Translations under genes and position numbers: made by a program | The notes under the pieces: model-generated | Databases searched by the model: none | Told to the model about the DNA's origin: nothing | The model's input: only the letters and a program-made list of their open reading frames with translations | NCBI GenBank assembly: GCA_039024635.1 | Contig: JBCCQA010000013.1 | Coordinates: 1 to 64,000, forward strand | From: Kuafuiihalomonas sp039024635 | Lineage (GTDB): Bacteria; Myxococcota; Kuafuiibacteriia; Kuafuiibacteriales; Kuafuiibacteriaceae | Length of the DNA: 64,000 nt | Direction of reading: 5' to 3' | Part shown: in pieces, positions 1-7,911 of the stretch | Position numbering within the stretch: position 1 is the stretch's first letter | How the letters are laid out: every line of letters begins with the position of its first letter

Positions 1-1
1 A

Positions 2-1567
2 CTAGGGCCCCACATCGAACTGGAGCAGGTCCAGCTCGCCATCGGCGTTGGGGCCTTCAAGCACGAAGATCTTCGTCTCTGACTCCCATACAGTGCTGCC
101 GAGCCTGTTTCCTTGGTTGATAGGGGCCTGCAACCGGAGCGTACGGCCCTCCAGACTTCGCGTCGTGTTGGTAGTCGGGTCGAGCAACACGAGGTTAGCA
201 AACTCGCTTCCCTCCTGTGATGGCTCACAAAGGAGGATCTGCTCGCTCGCGGTCCTAGAGCCCAGGGTTGAGATGTAGGGGGGGGCTATCAGCTGAGTGC
301 ACGGGGAGACCTCAAATGAAGGAAGGTCCTTCCTCAAGACCTGCGAAGAGCCATCGGGGGAGATGTACCAGAGCTCTCTACCTCCATCTTCGACGGAAGA
401 CCTGATCGCGGCGATACCTTCGCCGGCTTTGGCGGCTTGAAAGAACTCGAGGAGAGACTGCTCTTCGCTCAGGTCTTTTAGGAATATCTGTCTATCTTCG
501 ACCGCAAGGAGACTGAGCGCAGTCTCAGAGGCGAACTCGTCAAAGGAAGATTGCCATTCCGGTTCGTTGATTGCGGTATCCAACGCGAGCGTGGTAACGA
601 CGTTATCCTGTCCGATAGCAGTCAGGAACGTGGTTCCAGCATCATCCACGTAGCTTAGACAGTCGCGACCTGCGCGGGCTCCGCCGAGGACTCGTCCAGT
701 CACAGAGGCTAGCTCCCCTGTGATGAGATCGAACCGGTAGGCGGCGTTACTGCTCCAGCCGCACCAGGTGTGCGGGTCGGGGGACACCTGCCAGCTTTGG
801 GAATCCACCTCGGGAAGCTCAATGGGGCCATCCGGCGAAACTACGCGAATGGGCCGCCCTTCCGAGAAATCAAGAGCGAAGTTCACTAAGCCGCGATGGC
901 GGGTTCGACCATCTCCGTCAGGCGATTGGAATACTCCGGTGGGAAAGATAACGATGTCTGACTCGCTTGAGTCTCGAGCGATAAGACGAGTTCGACCCGA
1001 GTCTGGCGCCCAAATAACAACGTCATCGTCTCCGTCGAAGACGAGTTCGACTGGGTACCTTTGATCCAGCCCGAAGGGCCAAATGTGGACGCGCTCGCCA
1101 GGATCGAAGTCCTGGAACTCGCCCCGGTCATAGACACGAGGTACGAACAAGTCCGGTTCCACGCTTTCGGAGAAGTAGAGCGCGCCTTCGGGAGTGAAGC
1201 GTACCAAGGTCAGATTCAAGAGAGTCGGGATCTGAGCTAGCCTCTCTGTGACCACCTGAACTTCCATCTCCTCCAAGTCGACAAGCAGCAGGGATGATGT
1301 GCTTGCCTTGATTGCCAGGCGACTCTCATCTCGGCTTACTGCTGCGATCCGTGCATCCGCAGGGAGCTGGATCATTGGTTCATCGGACGGGAGAACCTGA
1401 TGTCCCGTGTCAGGGAGCGACGAATCTGAGGTAGAGAGGTCTTGGGGATCGATGTCGGATGCTGATCCGACGTCTCTTCCAGAAACCGGGCCAACAGACT
1501 CGCTACAGGCCAGGATAGCGCATGCGCTCATGGCCAAGAGTAGCAGGTCTGCTGGCCGGTCAGGCAT
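2..1567 (-). CDS. Lipoprotein of unknown function, possible beta-propeller
   Basis: Complete frame of about 521 residues. A hydrophobic N-terminal stretch (DLLLLAMSACAILAC) ends in a lipobox-like ILAC with Cys21, so it is probably exported and lipid-anchored. The mature part has repeated short segments of the type 'DGDDDVVIWAPDSG' and 'SPDGSSQVL' that look like TolB/WD-type propeller blades, but I recognise no specific family. An upstream in-frame TTG lies one codon before the ATG; I chose the ATG at 1567 because its A-T-G overlaps the TGA of the preceding gene (TGATG), which suggests translational coupling with the secreted protein encoded just upstream. Codon use is less G+C-rich than in the rest of the window. 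Confidence 0.6.
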   Translation of the reverse strand: MPDRPADLLLLAMSACAILACSESVGPVSGRDVGSASDIDPQDLSTSDSSLPDTGHQVLPSDEPMIQLPADARIAAVSRDESRLAIKASTSSLLLVDLEEMEVQVVTERLAQIPTLLNLTLVRFTPEGALYFSESVEPDLFVPRVYDRGEFQDFDPGERVHIWPFGLDQRYPVELVFDGDDDVVIWAPDSGRTRLIARDSSESDIVIFPTGVFQSPDGDGRTRHRGLVNFALDFSEGRPIRVVSPDGPIELPEVDSQSWQVSPDPHTWCGWSSNAAYRFDLITGELASVTGRVLGGARAGRDCLSYVDDAGTTFLTAIGQDNVVTTLALDTAINEPEWQSSFDEFASETALSLLAVEDRQIFLKDLSEEQSLLEFFQAAKAGEGIAAIRSSVEDGGRELWYISPDGSSQVLRKDLPSFEVSPCTQLIAPPYISTLGSRTASEQILLCEPSQEGSEFANLVLLDPTTNTTRSLEGRTLRLQAPINQGNRLGSTVWESETKIFVLEGPNADGELDLLQFDVGP

Positions 1568-3066
1568 CAAGGGCAGTCGGTACCACCGGGCAGCCTGGGG
1601 GTGAAGATCTTATCGTCACATGGGTCTGGGTTGGGGCCCAACCTCCGGGATTCAACGATGATGTTATCACCTTCTCTGCGGATGGATGTGACGTCGGGGC
1701 AGACCGACTGACCTGTGCCTCCGGGGCCAGAGTCACCCGTGATGTTGTCGAAGGCTTTGGCGGTTCGGAGGCCTGTCGCCGCGTCCAAATCAGTGATTTG
1801 AACGTGTGCTGTTGAGTCTGGTGCCATCCAGATCTGATCAACATTTGGGAACAGCGACTGGAATCGGTCCGAGACTTCTCTCGACGTGATCTCCGAAGGG
1901 GCTACGCGGCGAGCAAACCCGAACGTGTGCCAGTTGAAGAAGTTGGCCTGTTGAACGAAACCAACCGCACAGCCGTCGAAACCCGCAGCTGGCAGAAGCG
2001 CGTACTCCGTGACCGACGACGACGACCTTGGTCCTTGGTTGTTTCGCTCAAATTCCACGGTGAAAGGACCGGTTATTACGCCGTTCGGAGTGGCATCAGC
2101 CTCCACAGTCTCTGAAATCTGGGTTGGGAGATTTGGGGTTGAGCAGGTTTGGTCGGCGTTTCCTACGAAATTGTTGGGGCTTCCGGTCGTTGCGTCGAAT
2201 ACCTTAGTGAAGCCTCCATCGACGGGACGCACCCTCGACTCGAACTTTGCGGCAGCTCCGCTAGTTCCTCCGTTGGCGAAGACTTCGACGTCTATGCATC
2301 CCAGCCTGGAATCCCTATCAGCCGGCTGGATGTCAAACGTCACATCTACGTCGGAACCACCTGGGACTGGCACCGACTGAGTCTCTGGACTGAACTTTAC
2401 GTTTTCACCTGTCACGCTCATAGGTGTGACCTCTACGCTTCCGCTGAAGCCGGGGTCTGGCTCGATTGTGACCGTAACAGTCTCCGACATGCCCCATTCG
2501 ACACCGTCATTCGGAGTGGACTTGACCGTCAGATCGAAGCCGGGTGTAGACCCTCCACCTTGGAGGACTACGACAGCTGGAGTGAATGGCGCTCGGACCG
2601 GTATTGGGCCGGGAGGCTGACCGGGAGTTACGGTCTGATAGCCACAAGAAAATCCGGTAAGACCAGGGAATGGACCGACTAGGCCGGTCTGGGTCTCGAG
2701 TTGGAGCCAACTACTAGAGCCAACGTCATACGCAGCGTACCAGTCCCATACGCCAGGTTGGATGTTCAACGGCGGGAGAAAGTTCTGCTGGGCGATGTTA
2801 TCGACGCAATCGTAGCCTCGAAGCGGAAACCGAGACTGACACCACTCTAGAGCGCTGTCGGCGGCAGACACCGTGGTAGCGACCTGTCCGTCAAGGAACG
2901 CGGTTCCTGAACCGTAGATCTTCCTGCCGAAAAAGGGTTGTTCGAACCCGGCCTTCTCAAAGGCCTCGACGGGGTCGGGATTTGCGGGGTCAAACGGGGA
3001 TGAAAATCCGACTGTGTGAAAGCACTGACCGGCCGCAGCCGACAGCGCGAAGGTTGCAATCAACAT
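1567..3066 (-). CDS. Secreted protein of unknown function with Ig-like central part
   Basis: 499 residues. It starts with a short hydrophobic signal (MLIATFALSAAAGQC) that could be a minimal signal peptide or lipobox. Residues roughly 190-290 alternate hydrophobic and polar residues with motifs such as 'VTVTIEPDPGFSGSVEV' and 'VDVTFDIQPADRDSRLGC', typical of an Ig-like or Big-type beta-sandwich. The rest is rich in Gly, Pro, Asp and Thr with several cysteines, as in extracellular proteins. It is the first gene of a two-gene unit with the lipoprotein downstream (1-nt TGATG overlap). I do not recognise a family. Low G+C codon use compared with neighbours suggests either recent acquisition or relaxed selection. 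Confidence 0.55.
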   Translation of the reverse strand: MLIATFALSAAAGQCFHTVGFSSPFDPANPDPVEAFEKAGFEQPFFGRKIYGSGTAFLDGQVATTVSAADSALEWCQSRFPLRGYDCVDNIAQQNFLPPLNIQPGVWDWYAAYDVGSSSWLQLETQTGLVGPFPGLTGFSCGYQTVTPGQPPGPIPVRAPFTPAVVVLQGGGSTPGFDLTVKSTPNDGVEWGMSETVTVTIEPDPGFSGSVEVTPMSVTGENVKFSPETQSVPVPGGSDVDVTFDIQPADRDSRLGCIDVEVFANGGTSGAAAKFESRVRPVDGGFTKVFDATTGSPNNFVGNADQTCSTPNLPTQISETVEADATPNGVITGPFTVEFERNNQGPRSSSSVTEYALLPAAGFDGCAVGFVQQANFFNWHTFGFARRVAPSEITSREVSDRFQSLFPNVDQIWMAPDSTAHVQITDLDAATGLRTAKAFDNITGDSGPGGTGQSVCPDVTSIRREGDNIIVESRRLGPNPDPCDDKIFTPRLPGGTDCP

Positions 3067-3080
3067 CGCGAGGTCAGTGC

Positions 3081-3107
3081 TTCGTTGAGACCAAAGCCTT
3101 CAACGAA
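3081..3107. promoter_or_regulatory. Inverted repeat upstream of the secreted-protein pair
   Basis: A perfect 8-base dyad, TTCGTTGA (3081-3088) and TCAACGAA (3100-3107), separated by 11 bases, lies 15 bases before the ATG at 3066. Its symmetry and position fit an operator or a leader hairpin controlling the two secreted proteins. No obvious sigma-70 boxes are visible next to it. Confidence 0.35.
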
Positions 3108-3194
3108 ACTCGATGTTCGACGCCGAAATGTTTCTCGACGTAAGGGAGCCCCATCAGCGTGTTGCGACGTGTCGAAGGGAGCCCCCGAAGAAGT

Positions 3195-4622
3195 CTACAA
3201 TTCGTGCCCATGGGACGACTCCGGGAGCCCCCTAGCACCCCACAACCCGTCGGTCTTTTGAAGCGAGCCGTCCCGCTCGAGCTCTCCCAGCCTGCGCTTG
3301 CAGACGCGCTCCGATAGCTTCGCTTTCGCAGCGATGAGCTCGAGCTCTTTTGCCCCCCCCTTCACAGCATCGAGCACACGCTGTCGCTCCGCTTCGCGTA
3401 GGACTCGACTCGTCTTCTCTAGGCGCTGACGCTTCCTCTTTTGGGCCTCATCTTCACACGTGGGCGGAGCCGCAGGAGGTGGAGGCTCGGTCTCCTTCAT
3501 CTCAGGCTCTGGAGGCTTCACCTCGAGTTTGCGCTGAGCTTGTGGCTCAAGGGCTGTCAGCTCGTTGGCTCGGCCGAGCTCGAGCCCCTCGCCCTGCCCC
3601 ACTGACCTCACCTCGAGGACCATCTCGTCATCGACCTCGAGCACCTTAGGCTCAGGCCGTCGGAGCGCCTCCATCACCAGCTTCGGCACTTCGTCCGACG
3701 ACAGCCCCTCTACTGCGTCAGGAAGTTCGGTGACGTGGTCTCTTCGCTCGAGGCGTCCTCCTCCATCTGAGCGTCCATCATCGCTTCCTCGTACCCGTCG
3801 CACACCCTGATTCGGGTCCGCAGATTCGGGCTCAGGTTGTCGTAGATGACGTGCTGGGTGGCCCTGCAAGAGCACTGCGCGCTCGCGTCGCTGAGCATCC
3901 ACACGCTCTCCGGACAATACGCGCAGAGCGTGTCGGGCACGCTCTGCCCGCTTTGCTTCCACTTCAGCATGGCCGGCGTCAGATCTGACTTCATCTCTTC
4001 TGTCTCCTTCTTCCTCGAGGCGCAGGCCCCGAGTTCTCTTTCCGTTGAGGACGGCCTCCGCGATGCGAGCCGCTCTAGCCTCCTCGTGCAAAACTGTGAT
4101 GCGGCCGGGCTCTTCGAGCACCAGCCCGCGACCGCGGGCGTCTCGATAGAGCACTGCTCCATCGGACGGCCGTCTCCGTTTCGCTCCGCGGACGCGCACG
4201 ACTTGGCGGGCGCCGACTTCCTCAAAGCGCAGCACCAAGGCCGCAGCCTTTCGTCGTGGCTCTAACGAAGGCTTCTGAGAGGCCACAAGACGCTCGATAA
4301 CGGGCTCCGTGACACGCAGGTAAGCCTCAGCCTTTTGGAGAAAGAGCGCCTCACGGGCCCACTGGAAGGCCTCTCGCTTGAGTCTGTTCCGGAGCTCTCG
4401 AATGTCCTTCCAGAGGTCGACCAGCTTTCGTCCCGACGCCGAGATACTCACCGCATGACGGCTCGGAGTCGTGAGCTGGCCTTGCTTCCGCAGGAAGTAG
4501 TTTCGGAGCCGCTTCGTCAGCACCGGCCCCAGCTTGGGCTCAGGTGGCGTGTCGAGCTCCCGGGCTTTGGCCTCCGCCGCTTGAGGAGCGCCTACACGTT
4601 GCAGTCGCAACGCCGCGCGCAC
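3195..4622 (-). CDS. Long open frame, probably a composite or frameshifted gene; C-terminal winged-helix-like region
   Basis: The frame stays open for 475 codons from a GTG, but its quality changes along its length. Residues 1-205 and about 310-475 look like real protein; the middle (about 210-305) is a monotonous Arg/Glu/Gly run typical of a non-coding frame, and there another frame (3710-3994) looks genuinely coding. The last 75 residues ('RVLDAVKGGAKELELIA..LSERVCKRRLGELERDG') resemble a winged helix-turn-helix. A plausible reading is three genes: an N-terminal gene ending by a frame change near 3992, the small Cys protein, and a separate wHTH protein starting at GTG 3689 (164 residues). 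In the third frame a TGA overlaps the small gene's ATG, as in other operons here. I do not recognise the family. Confidence 0.4.
   Translation of the reverse strand: MRAALRLQRVGAPQAAEAKARELDTPPEPKLGPVLTKRLRNYFLRKQGQLTTPSRHAVSISASGRKLVDLWKDIRELRNRLKREAFQWAREALFLQKAEAYLRVTEPVIERLVASQKPSLEPRRKAAALVLRFEEVGARQVVRVRGAKRRRPSDGAVLYRDARGRGLVLEEPGRITVLHEEARAARIAEAVLNGKRTRGLRLEEEGDRRDEVRSDAGHAEVEAKRAERARHALRVLSGERVDAQRRERAVLLQGHPARHLRQPEPESADPNQGVRRVRGSDDGRSDGGGRLERRDHVTELPDAVEGLSSDEVPKLVMEALRRPEPKVLEVDDEMVLEVRSVGQGEGLELGRANELTALEPQAQRKLEVKPPEPEMKETEPPPPAAPPTCEDEAQKRKRQRLEKTSRVLREAERQRVLDAVKGGAKELELIAAKAKLSERVCKRRLGELERDGSLQKTDGLWGARGLPESSHGHEL
3710..3994 (-). CDS. Small cysteine-rich protein, putative metal-binding
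   Basis: 94 residues in a different frame from the long open frame that covers it. It contains C-A-Y-C (residues 24-27), C-S-C (41-43) and a later Cys65 followed by DGYEEAM, a spacing that suggests a zinc-binding fold, and it ends in an acidic tail. Amino-acid composition (Trp, Tyr, Met, Ile in normal proportions) is far more protein-like than the overlapping Arg/Glu-rich frame. ATG at 3994 overlaps a TGA in the third frame; the stop is 21 bases before a possible GTG start of the downstream winged-helix segment. I do not know its function; context with a putative DNA-binding protein hints at a mobile or regulatory locus. Confidence 0.5.
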   Translation of the reverse strand: MKSDLTPAMLKWKQSGQSVPDTLCAYCPESVWMLSDASAQCSCRATQHVIYDNLSPNLRTRIRVCDGYEEAMMDAQMEEDASSEETTSPNFLTQ

Positions 4623-4879
4623 TCATGGGGACTGTGTCCCCGCCGTGGGGCTCCCGTTTTCGGTGCCGAGTTCGAATCGTGCTCGTCCCGCTTACCCCCA
4701 AAACTTCCTTCAGGGGGATGTCGCTTTTTTCGAGGTGGCGTCACCTCGAGATACTGGCGCACTCTGCACCGCGCTTCGGTCGAAGAGCAGGGCGAGACCG
4801 TAGCTCCGAGCTCTGGCGCCCACCGAGTTTCTGCAACTGGAGCTTCGAGGAAGATACGACCTGACCAGCAACCGGTGGG

Positions 4880-6169
4880 CTAGGATTTGGGTATCTTGAG
4901 TGGAAGGGGAAGCTGGAGGTCGGGGGGACTGGTTGCACGGGGCTTGCGGTCGAGTGGCGGAGCCCATCCGTGAGCGGTGCGGCCGCCATGAGCGTGGCTC
5001 ATGCGCCGCTCCTTGGCCAGGTGCCACTCCACTGTGTGGTCCCCGACCTCGACCTTGGCCAAAGCCGCTTCGAAACGTCGGGCCTGTTCGTCGATGCGCT
5101 GAAGGGCCGACATCTGCTCGTCCCGCCCCATCTTCGCCTTCTGAACCGCTTCTCGAAGGATGCGGAGCGTCTCGTCGTACACTTTAGTCGCGACCGGGAA
5201 AGGATGGCCGTCCTTGCCCCCGTGGGCGAAAGAGAAGCGGGCGGGGTCGCGGAAACGAGCGGGACGCCCATGGATGGTCTCGGCGATGAGTGCCAGCGAG
5301 CCTAAAGTCCGGGGACCCAGGCCGGGGGTTAAGAGGAGCTCGGGGAAGTCTCGCGCGTGGGCGCCGACTTCGAAGGCGGCGGCGAGCCGCTCGGGCACGA
5401 TGTCTCGAGGCCGAACTTCGTGGCGAGCGGGCATGAAGAGCCTAGGTGCGGCCCGACGGGCGGCGCGGACGCCTTCCAAGAAAGCCTCCGGCCCCTCCTG
5501 CACCAGCTCACGTATGAGCTCACGGGCCGGATCCGAGCCAGGATCGGCCAGGTTGATGATCTTGGCGCCGGGCTCCGGCCCCGACCCACACGAGATGCCG
5601 ACGTGCGGCGCGTCCACGAAGCTCTTCAGCTCGTGACTGGACCAGTGGTACCGCCGCGCCGTGCCCCGCTCGTTCGAGATGCCCTGCTGCACCACCACCC
5701 ATCGCCCATCGGCGGCGGCGATGAAGCCGTGCAGATAGATTTGAAATCCATCCTGCAGTGCTCCGTTATCGACCTTGGCCACCAAGCGCGAAGCACGAAC
5801 CCACCCTTCGGCATCGAAGCCGCTCGCCTCGCCCGCTTTTCGAAGCTCTTCGGGCGTGCGCCGGCTCTGCTTGCCTCGTCCACCGCAAGGCCAGAGGCCC
5901 AGCTCAGTCTCGGCCCCCCTTAGACCACGCTTGAGAGCCGCGAGAGTCGTTGTCGTGATCCCCGACGAGTGCCAGTCCATCCCGATCAGGCCGCCCAGAG
6001 CCTGAAACCAGAAAGGATGGGAGAATCGCTCCAACACGGCCTCCCGACCTTCGTGCAGCATGATGGCCTCGACGATCAGCCGAGCCATCCGAGCCATGCG
6101 CTGGGCCAGCCACTCCGGGACACGCCCTCCATGAAGCGGAAGGTCCGCCGTACCGCCCGCCCTCACCAC
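4880..6169 (-). CDS. DUF763 family protein with HhH-like segment and C-terminal clamp-binding-like peptide
   Basis: About 429 residues. The N-terminus 'RAGGTADLPLHGGRVPEWL' and 'FWFQALGGLIGMDWHSSG' are hallmarks of DUF763, a family of unknown function found in archaea and some bacteria. Near residue 300 'LLLTPGLGPRTLGSLALIAE' has the look of a helix-hairpin-helix (PGLGPxT), so DNA binding is likely. The extreme C-terminus reads QLPLPL then KIPKS, matching the QLxLPL hexapeptide by which Hda-type proteins bind the DNA polymerase sliding clamp. I chose the GTG at 6169, which starts the protein at VVRAGG as in the family; an in-frame TTG at 6202 would add 11 residues without homology. It lies downstream of the beta-CASP gene on the same strand; a DNA-repair role is inferred, not shown. 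Confidence 0.85.
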   Translation of the reverse strand: MVRAGGTADLPLHGGRVPEWLAQRMARMARLIVEAIMLHEGREAVLERFSHPFWFQALGGLIGMDWHSSGITTTTLAALKRGLRGAETELGLWPCGGRGKQSRRTPEELRKAGEASGFDAEGWVRASRLVAKVDNGALQDGFQIYLHGFIAAADGRWVVVQQGISNERGTARRYHWSSHELKSFVDAPHVGISCGSGPEPGAKIINLADPGSDPARELIRELVQEGPEAFLEGVRAARRAAPRLFMPARHEVRPRDIVPERLAAAFEVGAHARDFPELLLTPGLGPRTLGSLALIAETIHGRPARFRDPARFSFAHGGKDGHPFPVATKVYDETLRILREAVQKAKMGRDEQMSALQRIDEQARRFEAALAKVEVGDHTVEWHLAKERRMSHAHGGRTAHGWAPPLDRKPRATSPPDLQLPLPLKIPKS

Positions 6170-6280
6170 CGTTATCGCTAGCGAACTGGCCCCAAGGTGC
6201 AAGCCTCAGCCACGCCAGAGCGGTGAATCCCCTCGGACGCTCTGCCTCACGGCCGCTGGCGCCGGGACTCCGATCCAATG

Positions 6281-6332
6281 GAACGAACGAAGAGGGGTGG
6301 GCCCGGCTCAGCCGCGACCGGGCCCCCAAGAC
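6281..6332 (-). repeat. 3'-hairpin element, copy 1
   Basis: Tandem partner of copy 2, further downstream of the beta-CASP gene. It contains the shared block GAACGAACGAAGAGGGGTGG and a perfect 8-base inverted repeat GGGCCCGG (6299-6306) / CCGGGCCC (6318-6325). It is read here in the sense of the minus-strand gene: G+C-rich hairpin, then CCACCCCTCTTCGTTCG. Related copies are at 6401, 15491, 24982 and 40181. Confidence 0.75.
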
Positions 6333-6400
6333 CGCAACGAAGTGAAGGCCGCGTAGAGGCCGAAACGATGGCGCAGTGAGCGGAACAGAGTCGGTCGCAA

Positions 6401-6466
6401 GACCGAGCTCTGTGGAACGAACGAAGAGGGGTGGGCGCGGCACAGCCGCGACCGGGCCCCCAAGAC
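6401..6466 (-). repeat. 3'-hairpin element, copy 2
   Basis: Ends directly at the TGA (6467-6469) of the beta-CASP gene. The core GGAACGAACGAAGAGGGGTGG is identical to copy 1, but the hairpin stem differs: CGCGGC (6436-6441) / GCCGCG (6445-6450) with a 3-base loop. The distal flank GACCGAGCTCTG (6401-6412) is shared with copy 3. Stem sequence varies while pairing is kept, which suggests selection on RNA structure, for example a terminator or 3'-end stabiliser. Confidence 0.75.
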
Positions 6467-7636
6467 TCAAAACAGAGACAACTGCTCCGGCTTCACCAAG
6501 TCGTGGACCTTGAGGCCGCGCTGTCGCAGGTCTTCGGCCAGCTCGTCGGCCTGGGTCGTCAGATAGATCTCTCGCGCACCACAGGCGGCCACGAAGTCGA
6601 GGAGCTCCTGGTGATCAGCGGCTTCGGCCAACGGAAAGGCCTCATCAACCCCCGTTTGATAGACGTAGGCCTGGTCCAGCGCCCTTCCCGAGATCAGGGC
6701 CAGCCTACGTTTCGGCATCGCACGCACCGTGGCGTCGTGGCGAAGGATGGGAGGGATGAGCACGATTTCGTCACGGGCCGGTTGGCCCTGGAGCCGCCTT
6801 GCGCCGAGAAGATCTCGTCCTAGTTGGATGTAGACCTTTGCAATGTCGTGGATCCCGCGGTGAACGCGAAGCCGGTAACCCCGCTTGCCCAGCATGTACA
6901 TCAACTCCTGGGCCGGTCCCAGGGGCGGGACCACCAGAACCGGGTTTGCCTTTTCCTCCAGCGTGTCGTCCACGAAGCTGAGGATCCGCTCAAAGACTTC
7001 GGCCCGTTCCGGAAACCGACAGTCCCTTCGCCCAAAGGTGCCCGGCATGGCGATGACGTCGCATGGGACAGGCTGCGCCCGCTCGGCGGTGGCGAGCTTC
7101 TGAGTGAGGAAGTCGTTGGTGTAGAGGAGCCGGCGCTTCTCCCGGCGAACCAAGAGCTGGGCCGCGCCCAGCATGCGGCCCGATGGGTGCATCTCGAGCT
7201 CCAGGTTCCCAAGGACGAAAGGCCGTCGAAACGGACTGGTGAGGGCATCGATGCGTCCGCTCCCTCGGGTGAGGATCCTGACCGTCTCGTCAGTGGCCAG
7301 GATCCGCCGCTTCTTGCCCACGACGTCGGCGTGGGCGCTGGACACGAAGGACAGCTCTTTCTTCCGATCCGCATCGCACCAGAGAACCGAGTCGCTGAGG
7401 TGGACCCCCCCCGCCCATTCGAAGTCACGGGAAGGCGCATCGAAGAACCTGGCCGGAGCAGAGGGCCGCTCTCGCTTCTCCAAACGAGCCGGAGCCGAGT
7501 GCTCGATGCGACGGGCCGAGGGCCCGGACCGAACGGTGATCGGCGCCCGAGGGGGCGGAAAGAGCTCCAAGTTTTCCGCAGAATCGAAGGGCACGACGGG
7601 TGAGCGGAGGCTACGGTCGGGCACAGGTCGAAGCAA
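6467..7636 (-). CDS. Beta-CASP metallo-beta-lactamase-like protein with degenerate active site and C-terminal QLSLF
   Basis: 389 residues related to the YSH1/Cft2 exonuclease group: 'GRMLGAAQLLV' and 'RRLLYTNDF' match the usual 'GHxLGSAxI' and 'VVYTGDY', followed by a beta-CASP-like region. Metal ligands are eroded: the HxHxDH box reads S-A-H-A-D-V, the ESTYG box reads PGTFG, the GHADQ box reads AADHQ, and the final LVHG reads LTTQ. The protein ends exactly in QLSLF (residues 385-389), the textbook pentapeptide for binding the bacterial sliding clamp. It is the first gene before the DUF763 gene. I infer a clamp-associated DNA-processing or scaffolding role; nuclease activity is doubtful from the residues seen. 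Confidence 0.7.
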   Translation of the reverse strand: MLRPVPDRSLRSPVVPFDSAENLELFPPPRAPITVRSGPSARRIEHSAPARLEKRERPSAPARFFDAPSRDFEWAGGVHLSDSVLWCDADRKKELSFVSSAHADVVGKKRRILATDETVRILTRGSGRIDALTSPFRRPFVLGNLELEMHPSGRMLGAAQLLVRREKRRLLYTNDFLTQKLATAERAQPVPCDVIAMPGTFGRRDCRFPERAEVFERILSFVDDTLEEKANPVLVVPPLGPAQELMYMLGKRGYRLRVHRGIHDIAKVYIQLGRDLLGARRLQGQPARDEIVLIPPILRHDATVRAMPKRRLALISGRALDQAYVYQTGVDEAFPLAEAADHQELLDFVAACGAREIYLTTQADELAEDLRQRGLKVHDLVKPEQLSLF

Positions 7637-7680
7637 GTTTCGGACTCGACTCGGAGAGCACCTCGTCGGAGCCTTGAGCC

Positions 7681-7905
7681 ATGACGACGGACGAAGTGAA
7701 GGCGCTGATCGAGAAAGGCTTGCCGGACTGCTCAGCCGAGGTCACCGACCTGACCGGGACGGGAGACCACTTCTCCGCCAACGTCACCTCCCCCGCCTTT
7801 GCGGGCATAGGCCTCATCGAGCAGCACCAACTGGTTTATCAGGCGCTGGGCAGCCTCGTGGGCGGGGCCATTCACGCCCTCCAGCTCAACACCAAGACCC
7901 CCTGA
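7681..7905 (+). CDS. bolA: BolA/IbaG family protein
   Basis: 74 residues, the usual size for the short BolA/IbaG type. The pattern 'VKALIEKGLPDCSAEVTDLTGTGDHF' followed by 'FAGIGLIEQHQLVYQALGSLVGGAIHALQLNTKTP' matches the BolA fold, including the class-defining region after the first helix and the conserved HALQLxT end. BolA proteins pair with monothiol glutaredoxins in iron-sulfur cluster trafficking and regulation; no glutaredoxin gene is nearby. It is transcribed alone, and converges on ilvE with a 6-base gap. Confidence 0.9.
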   Translation: MTTDEVKALIEKGLPDCSAEVTDLTGTGDHFSANVTSPAFAGIGLIEQHQLVYQALGSLVGGAIHALQLNTKTP

Positions 7906-7911
7906 TCCGAC

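Noticed and set aside
4627..4700. tRNA-like T-arm (GAGTTCGAATC) near 4670
   Set aside because: Only about three of five T-stem pairs form and no matching acceptor or anticodon arm is found, so it is not a tRNA. A tRNA remnant or attachment site cannot be supported.
4710..5027. Minus-strand open frame of 105 codons between the DUF763 gene and the long frame
   Set aside because: Ser/Pro/Arg-rich composition, overlap with the end of the DUF763 gene and no recognisable motif. The bases 4623-4879 hold no gene I can support.
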